This document shows positions 9,543-18,172 of a stretch of 64,000 nucleotides of DNA, one piece after another. The translations under genes were made by a program, and so were the position numbers. The notes under the pieces are model-generated. The model ran no database searches. It was not told where the DNA came from and saw only the letters and a program-made list of their open reading frames with translations. Each line of letters opens with the position of its first letter. Position 1 is the stretch's first letter. This DNA is from an uncultured Collinsella sp. (lineage in GTDB: Bacteria; Actinomycetota; Coriobacteriia; Coriobacteriales; Coriobacteriaceae): the NCBI GenBank assembly GCA_902497065.1, contig CABVDH010000007.1, positions 1 to 64,000 on the forward strand. The letters run 5' to 3'.

Positions 9543-9702
9543 GCCACGAAATGGGCCTATCTACTACGTTTGACCGGTTACCCTCGACCACACGGAACAT
9601 CGCGAAATAAAAACCGCAGGTAGACGGCTTGCGGATTTTACGAAAAGCCGGTTATGGTCGACCCGTGCGGGTTAAACGTAGTAGATAGGCCGTTTTTGTG
9701 GC
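9543..9702. repeat. Large compound palindrome (family B)
   Basis: An outer stem of 18 perfect bp (GGCCTATCTACTACGTTT at 9554-9571 with 9674-9691) is extended by GCCAC/GTGGC at the ends. Inside are TCGACCA (9584-9590) paired with TGGTCGA (9655-9661) and a central AAAACCGCA/TGCGGATTTT hairpin. The nested layout over 160 bases suggests a folded RNA or a mobile palindrome; no similar copy was found elsewhere in the window. Confidence 0.6.
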
Positions 9703-9718
9703 GAAGCATTGGCAGGAT

Positions 9719-9744
9719 GCGGCAAAGGGCTGCCCCTTTGCCGC
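9719..9744 (-). terminator. Hairpin at the 3' end of the M24 peptidase gene
   Basis: GCGGCAAAGGG pairs perfectly with CCCTTTGCCGC around the loop CTGC, 5 bases beyond the stop codon of the minus-strand gene. It lacks a U tract on that strand, so it may protect the mRNA end rather than terminate. Confidence 0.5.
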
Positions 9745-9749
9745 ATTGC

Positions 9750-10838
9750 CTAGTCTAGGCGGAGCGGATCGTGGGGGTAGGCGTTGAGAATCTCGACGCC
9801 GTTCTCGGTGACCAGGGCAAGGTCCTCGATGCGGACGCCGGTGCGGCCGGGGAGGTAGATGCCCGGTTCGATGGAGAAGGTCATGCCCGGCTCGACAACC
9901 TGCTCGTTGACGAGTGAGACGTCGCCCGGCTCGTGGTCCTGCAGACCAATCGAGTGGCCCAGGCGATGCGTAAAGTACTTGCCGTAGCCGGCGTCCTCAA
10001 TCACGTCGCGTGCGGCGCGGTCCAGGTCACACATGCGCACGCCCGGTGCGATGAGCGCTTCGGCGGCCTCGTTGGCGCGGCGCACGATGTCGTATATGCG
10101 CGCCGTCTCCTCGTCCGGCTCGCCCCAAAAGAACGTGCGCGTCATGTCCGAGCAGTAGTTGCAGCGTCGCCCGCCAATGTCGAACAGCACCACGTCGCCG
10201 CGCTTGAGCACGGTGTCGTCGGGCTCGTGGTGCGGGTCGCCGGCGTTGGCGCCAAAGCTCACGATGGGCGGAAAGCTAAAGCCCTCGCAGCCGTGCATGC
10301 GATACAGACCGAGCATCTGGTCGGCAATTTCGCGCTCCGTCACACCTTCGTGGACGAGCTTGATGGCGTCGGCCATCACGGCGTCGTTAGCGGCCGAGGA
10401 CGCGCGCATGAGCTCCTGTTCGGCGTCATCCTTGTGGGTGCGCGCGGCGGTGACTGCAAAGTCGCCCAGGAAAAACTCGCTGGCTGCGTGGCGCTCCATG
10501 AGCGGCATCAAAAAGCCAGAGCGCATGACGGTGTCGATGCCGAGCGGTTTGGTTGGGTCGACCTCACTCGCGATGGCGTCGGCTACGACGTCGGTATCGG
10601 TGTGGTAGGCAACGCGGGCATTATCATATTCGGGCAGATGGTGCAGGGCGTTGACTAGGATCACCGGCTCGCTACCGCGTGTGAGCAGCACGCCGCAAAA
10701 ACGCTCGAACATATCGGCATAAAAGCCGGTCAGGTAATAAATCGACCACGGGTCGTTTACGAGCAGCTGTGCGCCGGGGTGCTGAGCCTCGAGCGCATCG
10801 AGCACGCGCGCCACACGCTGGTCATCGACATGTGCCAT
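9750..10838 (-). CDS. M24-family metallopeptidase (Xaa-Pro dipeptidase/aminopeptidase)
   Basis: This is a cytoplasmic pita-bread-fold peptidase that likely releases N-terminal residues before proline or splits Xaa-Pro dipeptides. It is 362 residues from the ATG at 10838, which has GAAAGGA upstream. An N-terminal creatinase-like domain carries NDPWSIYYLTGF. The catalytic domain has the metal ligands: Asp in VLFDIGGRR, Asp in CSDMTRTFFWG, His in HRLGHSIGLQDHEPG, Glu in SIEPGIYLPGRTGVRIED, and the final Glu/Asp pair in GVRIEDLALVT. A longer in-frame start exists but has no ribosome binding site. Palindromic repeats A flank the gene on both sides. Confidence 0.9.
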   Translation of the reverse strand: MAHVDDQRVARVLDALEAQHPGAQLLVNDPWSIYYLTGFYADMFERFCGVLLTRGSEPVILVNALHHLPEYDNARVAYHTDTDVVADAIASEVDPTKPLGIDTVMRSGFLMPLMERHAASEFFLGDFAVTAARTHKDDAEQELMRASSAANDAVMADAIKLVHEGVTEREIADQMLGLYRMHGCEGFSFPPIVSFGANAGDPHHEPDDTVLKRGDVVLFDIGGRRCNYCSDMTRTFFWGEPDEETARIYDIVRRANEAAEALIAPGVRMCDLDRAARDVIEDAGYGKYFTHRLGHSIGLQDHEPGDVSLVNEQVVEPGMTFSIEPGIYLPGRTGVRIEDLALVTENGVEILNAYPHDPLRLD

Positions 10839-10871
10839 GAAACATCCTTTCGCTAGGGTGCCACCATGGTA

Positions 10872-10920
10872 TCCCAAGCCCGGCACATAGGGACGTTCCT
10901 TTTAGGCCGGCACCTTGGGA
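10872..10920. repeat. REP-like hairpin upstream of the peptidase gene
   Basis: TCCCAAG (10872-10878) and CCGGC pair with GCCGG and CTTGGGA (10914-10920). The loop contains GGGACGTTCCTTTT, and GGGACACTCCTT follows. Such GGGACxxTCC hairpins resemble REP elements mobilised by Y1-type transposases; no such transposase is in the window. Confidence 0.45.
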
Positions 10921-10950
10921 CACTCCTTAGCATTCCAGCGCGCCCTCATA

Positions 10951-11017
10951 AGTTGCGGTGAAATACGGACTGTTTAGCGGCCTGAAACCATAAAACAGTC
11001 CGTATTTCACCGCAACT
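10951..11017. repeat. Palindromic repeat family A, copy 2
   Basis: The arms 10951-10975 and 10993-11017 are perfectly complementary over 25 bp and identical to those of the 9415-9481 copy apart from its one mismatch. The 17-base loop differs. The two copies bracket the peptidase gene. Confidence 0.85.
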
Positions 11018-11045
11018 GCGGAGGAGGACAGGGTGGATGGCGGGG

Positions 11046-11076
11046 TAGTTAAAAGAGCCCCGTGCTAAATTAACTA
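11046..11076 (-). terminator. Hairpin after the GlpA/GlpB-type operon
   Basis: TAGTTAA (11046-11052) pairs with TTAACTA (11070-11076), and a GGGG/CCCC pairing may form instead or nearby. It sits directly after the stop codon of the minus-strand operon. The U tract is weak. Confidence 0.35.
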
Positions 11077-11077
11077 T

Positions 11078-11476
11078 TTAGGCTGGGTTGATGTTCATGC
11101 TGGCGATTAGGTTGATGTTGGTGTTGAGGAGGTAGGGGAGGACGACGTCGCCCATGCGGATGGGGGCGTTGACGACTAGGCCGCGGATGAGGTCCATGGC
11201 CTGGGCGTGGAGCGTCAGCGGGATGGCTTTGGCCGTGCGCACGGGGAGCAGGGCTTCGTCGCCGCCGGAGACGGCCACGGTGGTGGTGAGCACGCGCATG
11301 GGGCAGGTGAGTTCCTGATGTGCGAACTTATCGCCGCGCGGGCAGTTGTTGCCGGTTACGGAGCGCGCTTCTACCACGGCGCCATTGTCGTCGCACTTTA
11401 CCTCTACGGTCAGAAGGCATTCGGATGGGCAGGTCGTGCAGTTGAACTGCAGCGTTTCGATCACGTTATCGCTCAT
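11078..11476 (-). CDS. DUF1667 protein, small subunit of GlpA-type dehydrogenase module
   Basis: This 132-residue protein has cysteines in CTTCPSECLLTV, then NNCPRGDKFAHQELTCP: a CxxCxxxC set and two more Cys that could bind a metal or Fe-S cluster. Proteins of this type (DUF1667) usually follow two FAD oxidoreductases related to anaerobic glycerol-3-phosphate dehydrogenase, as here. Its 5' end is 3 bases from the stop of the upstream FAD gene, so it is the last gene of a three-gene operon. Inference: it takes the place of the iron-sulfur subunit GlpC, or transfers electrons. Its precise role is not known to me. Confidence 0.8.
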   Translation of the reverse strand: MSDNVIETLQFNCTTCPSECLLTVEVKCDDNGAVVEARSVTGNNCPRGDKFAHQELTCPMRVLTTTVAVSGGDEALLPVRTAKAIPLTLHAQAMDLIRGLVVNAPIRMGDVVLPYLLNTNINLIASMNINPA

Positions 11477-11479
11477 AGT

Positions 11480-12865
11480 TTATATCTCCTCAACAGGGTC
11501 AACGGACAGGACAATCTCGCTGGCATCCAGGTCGAGTGCGCGCTGAATCACCTTTGCCGGCAGTGGGAAGCTTTCCATGACGCTCGGCTTAAACGCGCGG
11601 ACCTTGCCGGCGAACAGCTCCTCGTCGCCTGCCAGAATGCGCACGCGGGCGGCGTCGACCGGTCGGCGTACGCGGAAGTTGAGCTTGGTGAGTGCCACAG
11701 CCGTAATGCGTCCCGGCAGCGCGTATCCCGCAATGCCGGCAGGGGAGACGGCGAGCTCGCAGTCCGGAACGGCGCCCGCGCCGGTCCCCAGAGCCCACGC
11801 CGCTGCAGCCGCGCCGGCACGCTCGGACTCGGTCGTCACGTTGTCGGCCAGGTCGTGCACGTGCAGCACGTTGCCGCAGGCAAAGATGCCCGGCACGCCC
11901 GTTTGCAGGCTCTGGTCCACCACGGCGCCGCGCGTACGCGGGTCAAGCTCTACGCCAGCGGCAACCGAAAGCTCGTTCTCGGGAATCAATCCCACCGAAA
12001 GCAGCAGCGTGTCGCACGGAACAACGCGCTCGGTCCCCGGAATGGGCGCCAGGCTCTCGTCGACTTGGCTCACCTCGACTGCTTCCACGCGATCGTGTCC
12101 GATCACACGCGTGACGGTGGTGGACAGGTGCAGCGGAATGCCAAAGTCGTCAAGGCAGTTCTTGACGTTGCGGCGCAGACCGTTGGCGTACGGCATGAGC
12201 TCGTACACGCCCTCGACCGAAATCCCCTCGAGCGTGCAGCGACGTGCCATGATCAGCCCGATATCGCCCGAGCCCAAAATGACGGCTCGCGAGCCGGGCT
12301 TGAGGTTTTCGATATTGATGTATCGCTGCGCCAGGCCGGCCGTAAACACGCCGGCGGGACGACTGCCGGGAATCTTGATCTCGCTGCGCGTGCGCTCTCG
12401 GCACCCCATAGCAAGGACGACCGCGCGTCCGGTGAGCTGCAGCATGCCGGCAGGGCTCATGAGCGTGACGGTATGGACTGCGGCGGCTCCCGCGGCCTTG
12501 TCCGCATCCAGCGCGCGCACATCCGCGCCCTCGCCTGAATCAATCCCGATCACCATGCTGTCCAAGAACAGCGCAATGTCGGTTGCGTGCACCTGGTCGA
12601 TAAAGCGCTGCGCGTATTCGGGACCGGTGAGCTCCTGCTTAAAGTGCGAAAGGCCAAAACCGGGGTGAATACACTGGCGGAGGATGCCGCCCAGGTGCTG
12701 TTCGCGCTCCACGATGGCCACGCGCGCTCCGGCCTTATGAGCGGCCATCGCGGCCGCCATGCCGGCAGGTCCGCCGCCGATGACGACCACGTCGAACGCC
12801 TGCGTCGACACCGTCTCGGTAGCTCCGGCCTCCGCGCGTTCGTCGCGCATATCAAACGTCGCCAT
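11480..12865 (-). CDS. FAD-dependent oxidoreductase, second subunit of GlpA-type dehydrogenase module
   Basis: The protein is 461 residues. An N-terminal dinucleotide-binding Rossmann motif VVVIGGGPAGMAAAMAA is followed by GGILRQCIHPGFGL, which carries a Cys typical of this pyridine nucleotide-disulfide oxidoreductase-like group. A second nucleotide-binding motif, AVILGSGDIGLIMAR, lies near the middle, and FACGNVLHVHDLADNVTTE near residue 330 is the usual FAD-contact segment. The family often sits between a GlpA-like protein and a DUF1667 protein, as here. It probably oxidises glycerol 3-phosphate or a related hydroxy acid together with the upstream gene, handing electrons to NAD or a membrane acceptor. 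It begins 1 base after the upstream stop codon. Confidence 0.85.
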   Translation of the reverse strand: MATFDMRDERAEAGATETVSTQAFDVVVIGGGPAGMAAAMAAHKAGARVAIVEREQHLGGILRQCIHPGFGLSHFKQELTGPEYAQRFIDQVHATDIALFLDSMVIGIDSGEGADVRALDADKAAGAAAVHTVTLMSPAGMLQLTGRAVVLAMGCRERTRSEIKIPGSRPAGVFTAGLAQRYINIENLKPGSRAVILGSGDIGLIMARRCTLEGISVEGVYELMPYANGLRRNVKNCLDDFGIPLHLSTTVTRVIGHDRVEAVEVSQVDESLAPIPGTERVVPCDTLLLSVGLIPENELSVAAGVELDPRTRGAVVDQSLQTGVPGIFACGNVLHVHDLADNVTTESERAGAAAAAWALGTGAGAVPDCELAVSPAGIAGYALPGRITAVALTKLNFRVRRPVDAARVRILAGDEELFAGKVRAFKPSVMESFPLPAKVIQRALDLDASEIVLSVDPVEEI

Positions 12866-12866
12866 C

Positions 12867-14348
12867 CTAGCGCACCCCCTTCAGCGGTCCCTCAACCAAC
12901 CAAGATCCGGTATCCTCCAACAGCACCTCGCTGGGGTCGCAGCCCAGCTCGCGCGCGATGATCGCCACCACGCGGCTCTGGCAAAAGCCACTCTGGCACC
13001 GACCCATGCCGGCCCGGCAGCGGTGCTTGACGCCTTCGACCGAAACCGCGCCCGGGCGGCGTCGAATCGCGGCCACGATCTCGGCCTCGGGCACCGTCTC
13101 GCAGCGGCAGACGATCTGCCCCCACGCGGGGTCGGACTCGATGAGCTCTTCTTTGCGCGTAAGCGGCGCGCGGTCAAAGTCGTCCGGCGCGCGGCGAATC
13201 GGGTCCCAATCGTCCCGTTCGCGCAGGGGCACGCCGGCATCGCGCAACACCTGTTCCATACGCTCGGCAATGGCCGGCGCGCTCGCCACACCCGGCGACT
13301 GAATGCCTGACGCTTGGAACAGCTCCGGCACCACGGCCGACTGTCCAATAAAGAAGTCGTTCGTTCCCTGAATGACCGGACGCCCGCCGGCAAATGCGCG
13401 CACCACGCGGCGCGTATCCAGATCGGGCACCAGCTTGCGCGCGCCGGTCAGCAGCGCGTTCACATCGCTCGCATAGGTCTGCGTGTCGCCCGGCTCGCGC
13501 ACGGCGGCCGTGGCGGTGATCACGGTGTTGCCGTGTACGGTGCCCGTGACGATAACGCCCTTGGAAACCGGCGTGGGAACGGGATAGAGCGGCATGAGCA
13601 CTCGCGGCTCCTTGTCCAGCACCACAATGTTGCCCTGGCGCCAGACCATCTGAAACTCCTCGGCGCCCGCCATATGCGAGATGTCTGCGGCACCGTTGCC
13701 CGCAGCGTTAATCAGGTAACGGCAGCGCACGTCTCCGGCGGGCGTCACCAGCGTAAATCGCGCGCGGCCCTTGTCGTCGGCGGCGGCGCCCCCGTCAGCG
13801 CCGCCGGCAACTTCAATCGCCTCCACCGGCGCGGAACGCATAAACGTCACGCCGTTGGCAACGGCGTTTTCCAGCGAGGCGATGGCGACCTCAAAAGGGT
13901 CGACGTAACCGGTCGAAGGGCACCACAACGCGCACGTCGCCTTAGCACTCGCGCGCGGCTCCAGCTCGTGGATGCGCTCGGGGCCGATAATCGACAGCTC
14001 GGGCACGCCGTTGGCAAGGCCATTCTGGCGCAGCTTCTCCAGGTGAGCGCGGTCTTCATCGTTAAAGCCCATCACCATCGACCCGGTGCGGCAGAACAGA
14101 AAGCCCAGCTCCTGCGCCCACGTACCGTACAACTCGCAGCCACGGGCGTTGACCTGCGCCTTTACGGTGCCCGGCGCCGGATCGTAGCCGGCGTGCACCA
14201 GGCCGCCGTTGGCCTTCGACGCGCCCAGGGCGACGTCGTTGGCCGCCTCGACCACGCATATGGACAGGTCAAACCGCGCGAGCTGCCGCGCGATGGCGCA
14301 CCCGGTAATGCCCGCGCCCACAATTGCGATATCAAATGTTTCTGTCAC
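12867..14348 (-). CDS. GlpA-type FAD-dependent glycerol-3-phosphate dehydrogenase with C-terminal BFD-like [2Fe-2S] domain
   Basis: The protein is 493 residues and the first gene of the minus-strand trio. It has the FAD-binding motif IAIVGAGITGCAIARQLARF and the DAO-superfamily segment ASKANGGLVHAGYDP characteristic of GlpA and L-2-hydroxyglutarate oxidases. The C-terminal domain shows VCRCETVPEAEIV and CRAGMGRCQSGFC, a bacterioferritin-associated-ferredoxin-like cluster with four cysteines. The likely reaction is FAD-linked oxidation of glycerol 3-phosphate to dihydroxyacetone phosphate under anaerobic conditions; a related hydroxy acid cannot be excluded. ATG 14348 is the only sensible start. 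The upstream 400 bases contain the spaced repeat array at 14519-14653. Confidence 0.85.
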   Translation of the reverse strand: MTETFDIAIVGAGITGCAIARQLARFDLSICVVEAANDVALGASKANGGLVHAGYDPAPGTVKAQVNARGCELYGTWAQELGFLFCRTGSMVMGFNDEDRAHLEKLRQNGLANGVPELSIIGPERIHELEPRASAKATCALWCPSTGYVDPFEVAIASLENAVANGVTFMRSAPVEAIEVAGGADGGAAADDKGRARFTLVTPAGDVRCRYLINAAGNGAADISHMAGAEEFQMVWRQGNIVVLDKEPRVLMPLYPVPTPVSKGVIVTGTVHGNTVITATAAVREPGDTQTYASDVNALLTGARKLVPDLDTRRVVRAFAGGRPVIQGTNDFFIGQSAVVPELFQASGIQSPGVASAPAIAERMEQVLRDAGVPLRERDDWDPIRRAPDDFDRAPLTRKEELIESDPAWGQIVCRCETVPEAEIVAAIRRRPGAVSVEGVKHRCRAGMGRCQSGFCQSRVVAIIARELGCDPSEVLLEDTGSWLVEGPLKGVR

Positions 14349-14753
14349 AGTGCCTCCCAGACGAGTTGACAGGCTGTCAATAAGACTATCCTACGGTCTG
14401 CGCACCCCCAGCGCGGCGGCAATGCGGCGAACAGCCCCGCAACACCCGCCAACGGCAGGCGAGGGGAGACTCAGCAACGTCGACGTCTTTGTCTGCTGAC
14501 CCCGGTGCCGGAGGTTTGTCTCGATCTATAACAGTAAGAAGGGTTTTGGGGCCCAAGATGTTACAGATCGAGATTGAGGTCGGGGAGGGACCCTTGTGTC
14601 TCGGTCTGTAACATCTGGACCCGGATTCCGCTCCCACCTGTTACAGATTGAGATGTTTGTGTCCGCGCCAGCCCCGTATCCAGCCGTAGTCCCATATAAA
14701 CAAACCCCGTGGTAAACTTGACCAAACTGTAAATATTCCGAAAGGTACCCGTA
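14349..14753. other. Divergent intergenic region between the GlpA-type operon and the zinc-ribbon gene
   Basis: No coding region is supported in this 405-base stretch. It must hold the promoters of both divergent units. The right half contains the four-repeat array at 14519-14653. A TTGACC at 14718-14723 and an AT-rich TAAATATT after it may belong to the plus-strand promoter, but the spacing is poor. Confidence 0.6.
14519..14653. repeat. Array of four 15-bp repeats in alternating orientation with exact 40-bp period
   Basis: The repeats are TCTCGATCTATAACA (14519-14533), TGTTACAGATCGAGA (14559-14573), TCTCGGTCTGTAACA (14599-14613) and TGTTACAGATTGAGA (14639-14653). Orientation alternates, starts are exactly 40 bases apart and spacers are 25 bases with unrelated sequence. 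Neighbouring repeats can pair as two 55-nt hairpins; the same layout would also present repeated operator sites on DNA. It lies in the divergent intergenic region. Confidence 0.85.
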
Positions 14754-15185
14754 ATGTCCAAGTACATCTCCGAGCTCATGTCGCCGCAGCTCATGGGCGT
14801 CGTCTATGCCTTCGTTGGCTTTATCATCGCCCTGTATGTGCTGTCGGTCGTCTATGTGTTCATCGACGCTCGCCGCCGCGGCGCCAGCGCCTACGTGGCA
14901 TGGGGCATCATCGCCCTCATCCCGTTTGTGGGCCTCATTGCCTACCTGGTCCTGCGCCCGCACTCCTACGCGTCCGACCGCGAGGAGCAGGAGCTGGACA
15001 TGGCCCTGCGCGAGCGCCAGCTTGCCCAGTACGGCACCTGCCCGCAGTGCGGCGCGCCCATCGAGAAGGACTTCGTCGTCTGCCCGGTGTGCGATACTCA
15101 GGTTCGCAACGTTTGCCCCAGCTGCCATCGCCCGCTCGACGCGCACTGGAAGGTCTGCCCCTACTGCCGAACTCGCATCCAGTAG
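14754..15185 (+). CDS. Small membrane protein with double zinc ribbon
   Basis: The protein is 143 residues. Two hydrophobic segments (about residues 12-36 and 45-65) are followed by a short acidic-basic linker (DREEQELDMALRERQ). The cytoplasmic tail has four CxxC pairs: CPQCGAP, CPVCDT, CPSCHRP and CPYCRT, which make two zinc ribbons. The N-terminal half resembles phospholipase D nuclease-N-like membrane segments. The function is unknown; such proteins may tie regulatory or assembly factors to the membrane. GAAAGG lies 10 bases before ATG 14754. It stands alone, upstream of the thrS promoter. Confidence 0.8.
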   Translation: MSKYISELMSPQLMGVVYAFVGFIIALYVLSVVYVFIDARRRGASAYVAWGIIALIPFVGLIAYLVLRPHSYASDREEQELDMALRERQLAQYGTCPQCGAPIEKDFVVCPVCDTQVRNVCPSCHRPLDAHWKVCPYCRTRIQ

Positions 15186-15284
15186 CGCATCCATCGCAGG
15201 GCCGGCCGCAAGCCACGGGCACCGCGCGTCCCGCGCAAGCCATGCGCGCAACCCGACCCACACGATGAAGCATGCGTAGAAAAT

Positions 15285-15315
15285 CGCCCGCCGTGCCATT
15301 AAGGTGCGGCGGGCG
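15285..15315 (+). terminator. Hairpin terminator before the thrS promoter
   Basis: CGCCCGCCG (15285-15293) pairs perfectly with CGGCGGGCG (15307-15315), followed by CTTGT. The stem is very stable but the U tract short. Confidence 0.6.
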
Positions 15316-15316
15316 C

Positions 15317-15344
15317 TTGTATACCAAGGCAACCTGCCTATAAT
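15317..15344 (+). promoter_or_regulatory. Promoter of thrS
   Basis: A perfect -10 box TATAAT (15339-15344) lies 16 bases after a weak -35 (TTGTAT, 15317-15322). The start would be near 15351, giving a leader of about 63 nt, too short for a T-box. Confidence 0.65.
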
Positions 15345-15413
15345 GATGCAAGTTAAAACGCCGAGCGCATCGCACGCACTTGCATCAGGCATCCGAGAGG
15401 AGAAATCATACCC

Positions 15414-17177
<1,764 letters not shown>

Positions 17178-17200
17178 CACAAACTATACAAGAATTAATA

Positions 17201-17234
17201 AAGGCGATCGTCCTCGCGGGCGGTCGCCTTTTTT
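17201..17234 (+). terminator. Intrinsic terminator after thrS
   Basis: AAGGCGATCG pairs with CGGTCGCCTT (one non-canonical pair) followed by a run of T. A second terminator comes 15 bases later. Confidence 0.85.
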
Positions 17235-17248
17235 GTTGTCTATAGAAG

Positions 17249-17276
17249 AAAAGCCGCTGGTTAGAGCGGCTTTTTT
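17249..17276 (+). terminator. Second terminator, start of the polysaccharide locus spacer
   Basis: AAAAGCCGC pairs with GCGGCTTTT, then continues with T. With the preceding terminator it isolates the polysaccharide locus from thrS transcription. Confidence 0.85.
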
Positions 17277-17281
17277 GTTGT

Positions 17282-17417
17282 GCAAAAAGGTACAGGTTTT
17301 TGTAGAGGGGTATGGAGATGCGCCCATTCGCGGCGCATTTTGTGCAATCTGGGAAAACGCGAGCAGTTTGCTCGTATAATGAACTCCGTCGAAAGATACA
17401 AAAACCTGTACTTTTGC
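17282..17417. promoter_or_regulatory. Inverted repeats bracketing a -10 box upstream of the polysaccharide locus (candidate invertible promoter)
   Basis: GTACAGGTTTTTGTA (17290-17304) and TACAAAAACCTGTAC (17397-17411) are a perfect 15-bp inverted repeat. Both are extended outward by GCAAAA/TTTTGC, and they enclose 92 bases. The enclosed segment holds a perfect TATAAT (17375-17380) pointing toward the polysaccharide genes, directly preceded by a CGAGCA-GTT-TGCTCG dyad. No good -35 box is seen. This layout is what invertible capsule promoters look like in other gut bacteria, but a long-range RNA hairpin is an equally possible reading. No recombinase gene is in the window. Confidence 0.5.
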
Positions 17418-17503
17418 GACTGCGCCTAGCTGCGAGCGAGAAGCCTGTTCTTAACGCCCCTGCATTTGCGTGCATCGCAAAGCCAAAAAGAGGGGGCGAG
17501 AAC

Positions 17504-18093
17504 ATGGAGCAGATGGCACGGCGTCAAGAGCAGCTGCCGGGCGCATTTAACGGTGCCGCCACCAACAGCCAGCGCGGCCGCGTCCGCTGGTATCTGGTCC
17601 ACACCCCCAACGGTAAAGAGCGCGAGATCTGCGAAAAGGTCCGCCGCATTATCCCACACGAGCTGATGCAGAACGCTTTTGTGATGCAAAAGGAGTTCTG
17701 GTTAAGCGGGACGGCGCATGGTCGCTCCAAACCAAACCTATGTACAAGGAATATTTCTTCGTCGCCACGCGCGATGCCGCCATGCTCGACAAGGCTTTAG
17801 CCCAGTTGAGCTTTGGTTGTCGCATTGCCGGCAGCAGGGAGCGGGCTTATGCGCCCATGCCGGACGATGCGCAGGACTGGTACCGCAGCGTGCTCGACGA
17901 CGACGGCGTGGTGCGCAACAGCGTAGCCCGCATAGAAGACGGCGTGCTGCATATAGAGCAAGGGCCCTTGGTGGGGCAAGAGGCCCGTGTAAAGAAGATC
18001 GACCGTCATAAGCGCTGGTGCCTGGTAGACGTGGGCGAAGGCGACTCCGCTTTTAGGGAGCTGCTACCGCTCGACGTTCCCAGCAAAACGTAG
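17504..18093 (+). pseudogene. NusG paralog (LoaP/RfaH/UpxY type) antiterminator, frameshifted
   Basis: The first part, from ATG 17504 with a GGGGGCGAG Shine-Dalgarno, shows the NusG N-terminal domain: RWYLVHTPNGKEREICEKV and NAFVMQKEFW. After TTA at 17702-17704 the homology jumps to the -1 frame, where KRDGAWSLQTKPMYKEYFFV continues the NGN domain. A KOW domain follows (EQGPLVGQEARVKKIDRHKR) and the frame ends at 18093. A single lost A in TTAAAG would explain the break. No classical slippery heptamer is present, so a mutation or sequencing error is likelier than programmed frameshifting. Specialised NusG paralogs at the head of polysaccharide operons suppress termination over long transcripts; that would be its role if intact. 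Confidence 0.8.
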
Positions 18094-18172
18094 AGGGAGA
18101 CGTTGCGCCGGCTGTCCGTTTGCATTTTTGAATTGACCGATTGGGGGATCCCTGGGGAACGGGGACGTAAGT

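Larger units (their letters stand above)
9401..9749. other. Gene-free spacer filled with palindromes, between folC and the M24 peptidase gene
   Basis: No coding region is supported in these 349 bases. Nearly all of it is hairpin-forming: a palindromic repeat at 9415-9481, an 8-bp hairpin at 9487-9518 (GCAGCCAA with TTGGCTGC), a large compound palindrome at 9543-9702, and an 11-bp hairpin at 9719-9744 beside the peptidase stop codon. Confidence 0.7.

Noticed and set aside
14519..14653. CRISPR array
   Set aside because: Regular spacing attracted attention, but the repeats alternate in orientation, are only 15 bp, and there are no cas genes in the window.
17695..17712. Programmed -1 frameshift in the NusG paralog
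   Set aside because: The site GTTAAGC is not a slippery heptamer and no stimulatory structure is evident; a one-base deletion or sequencing error is simpler.
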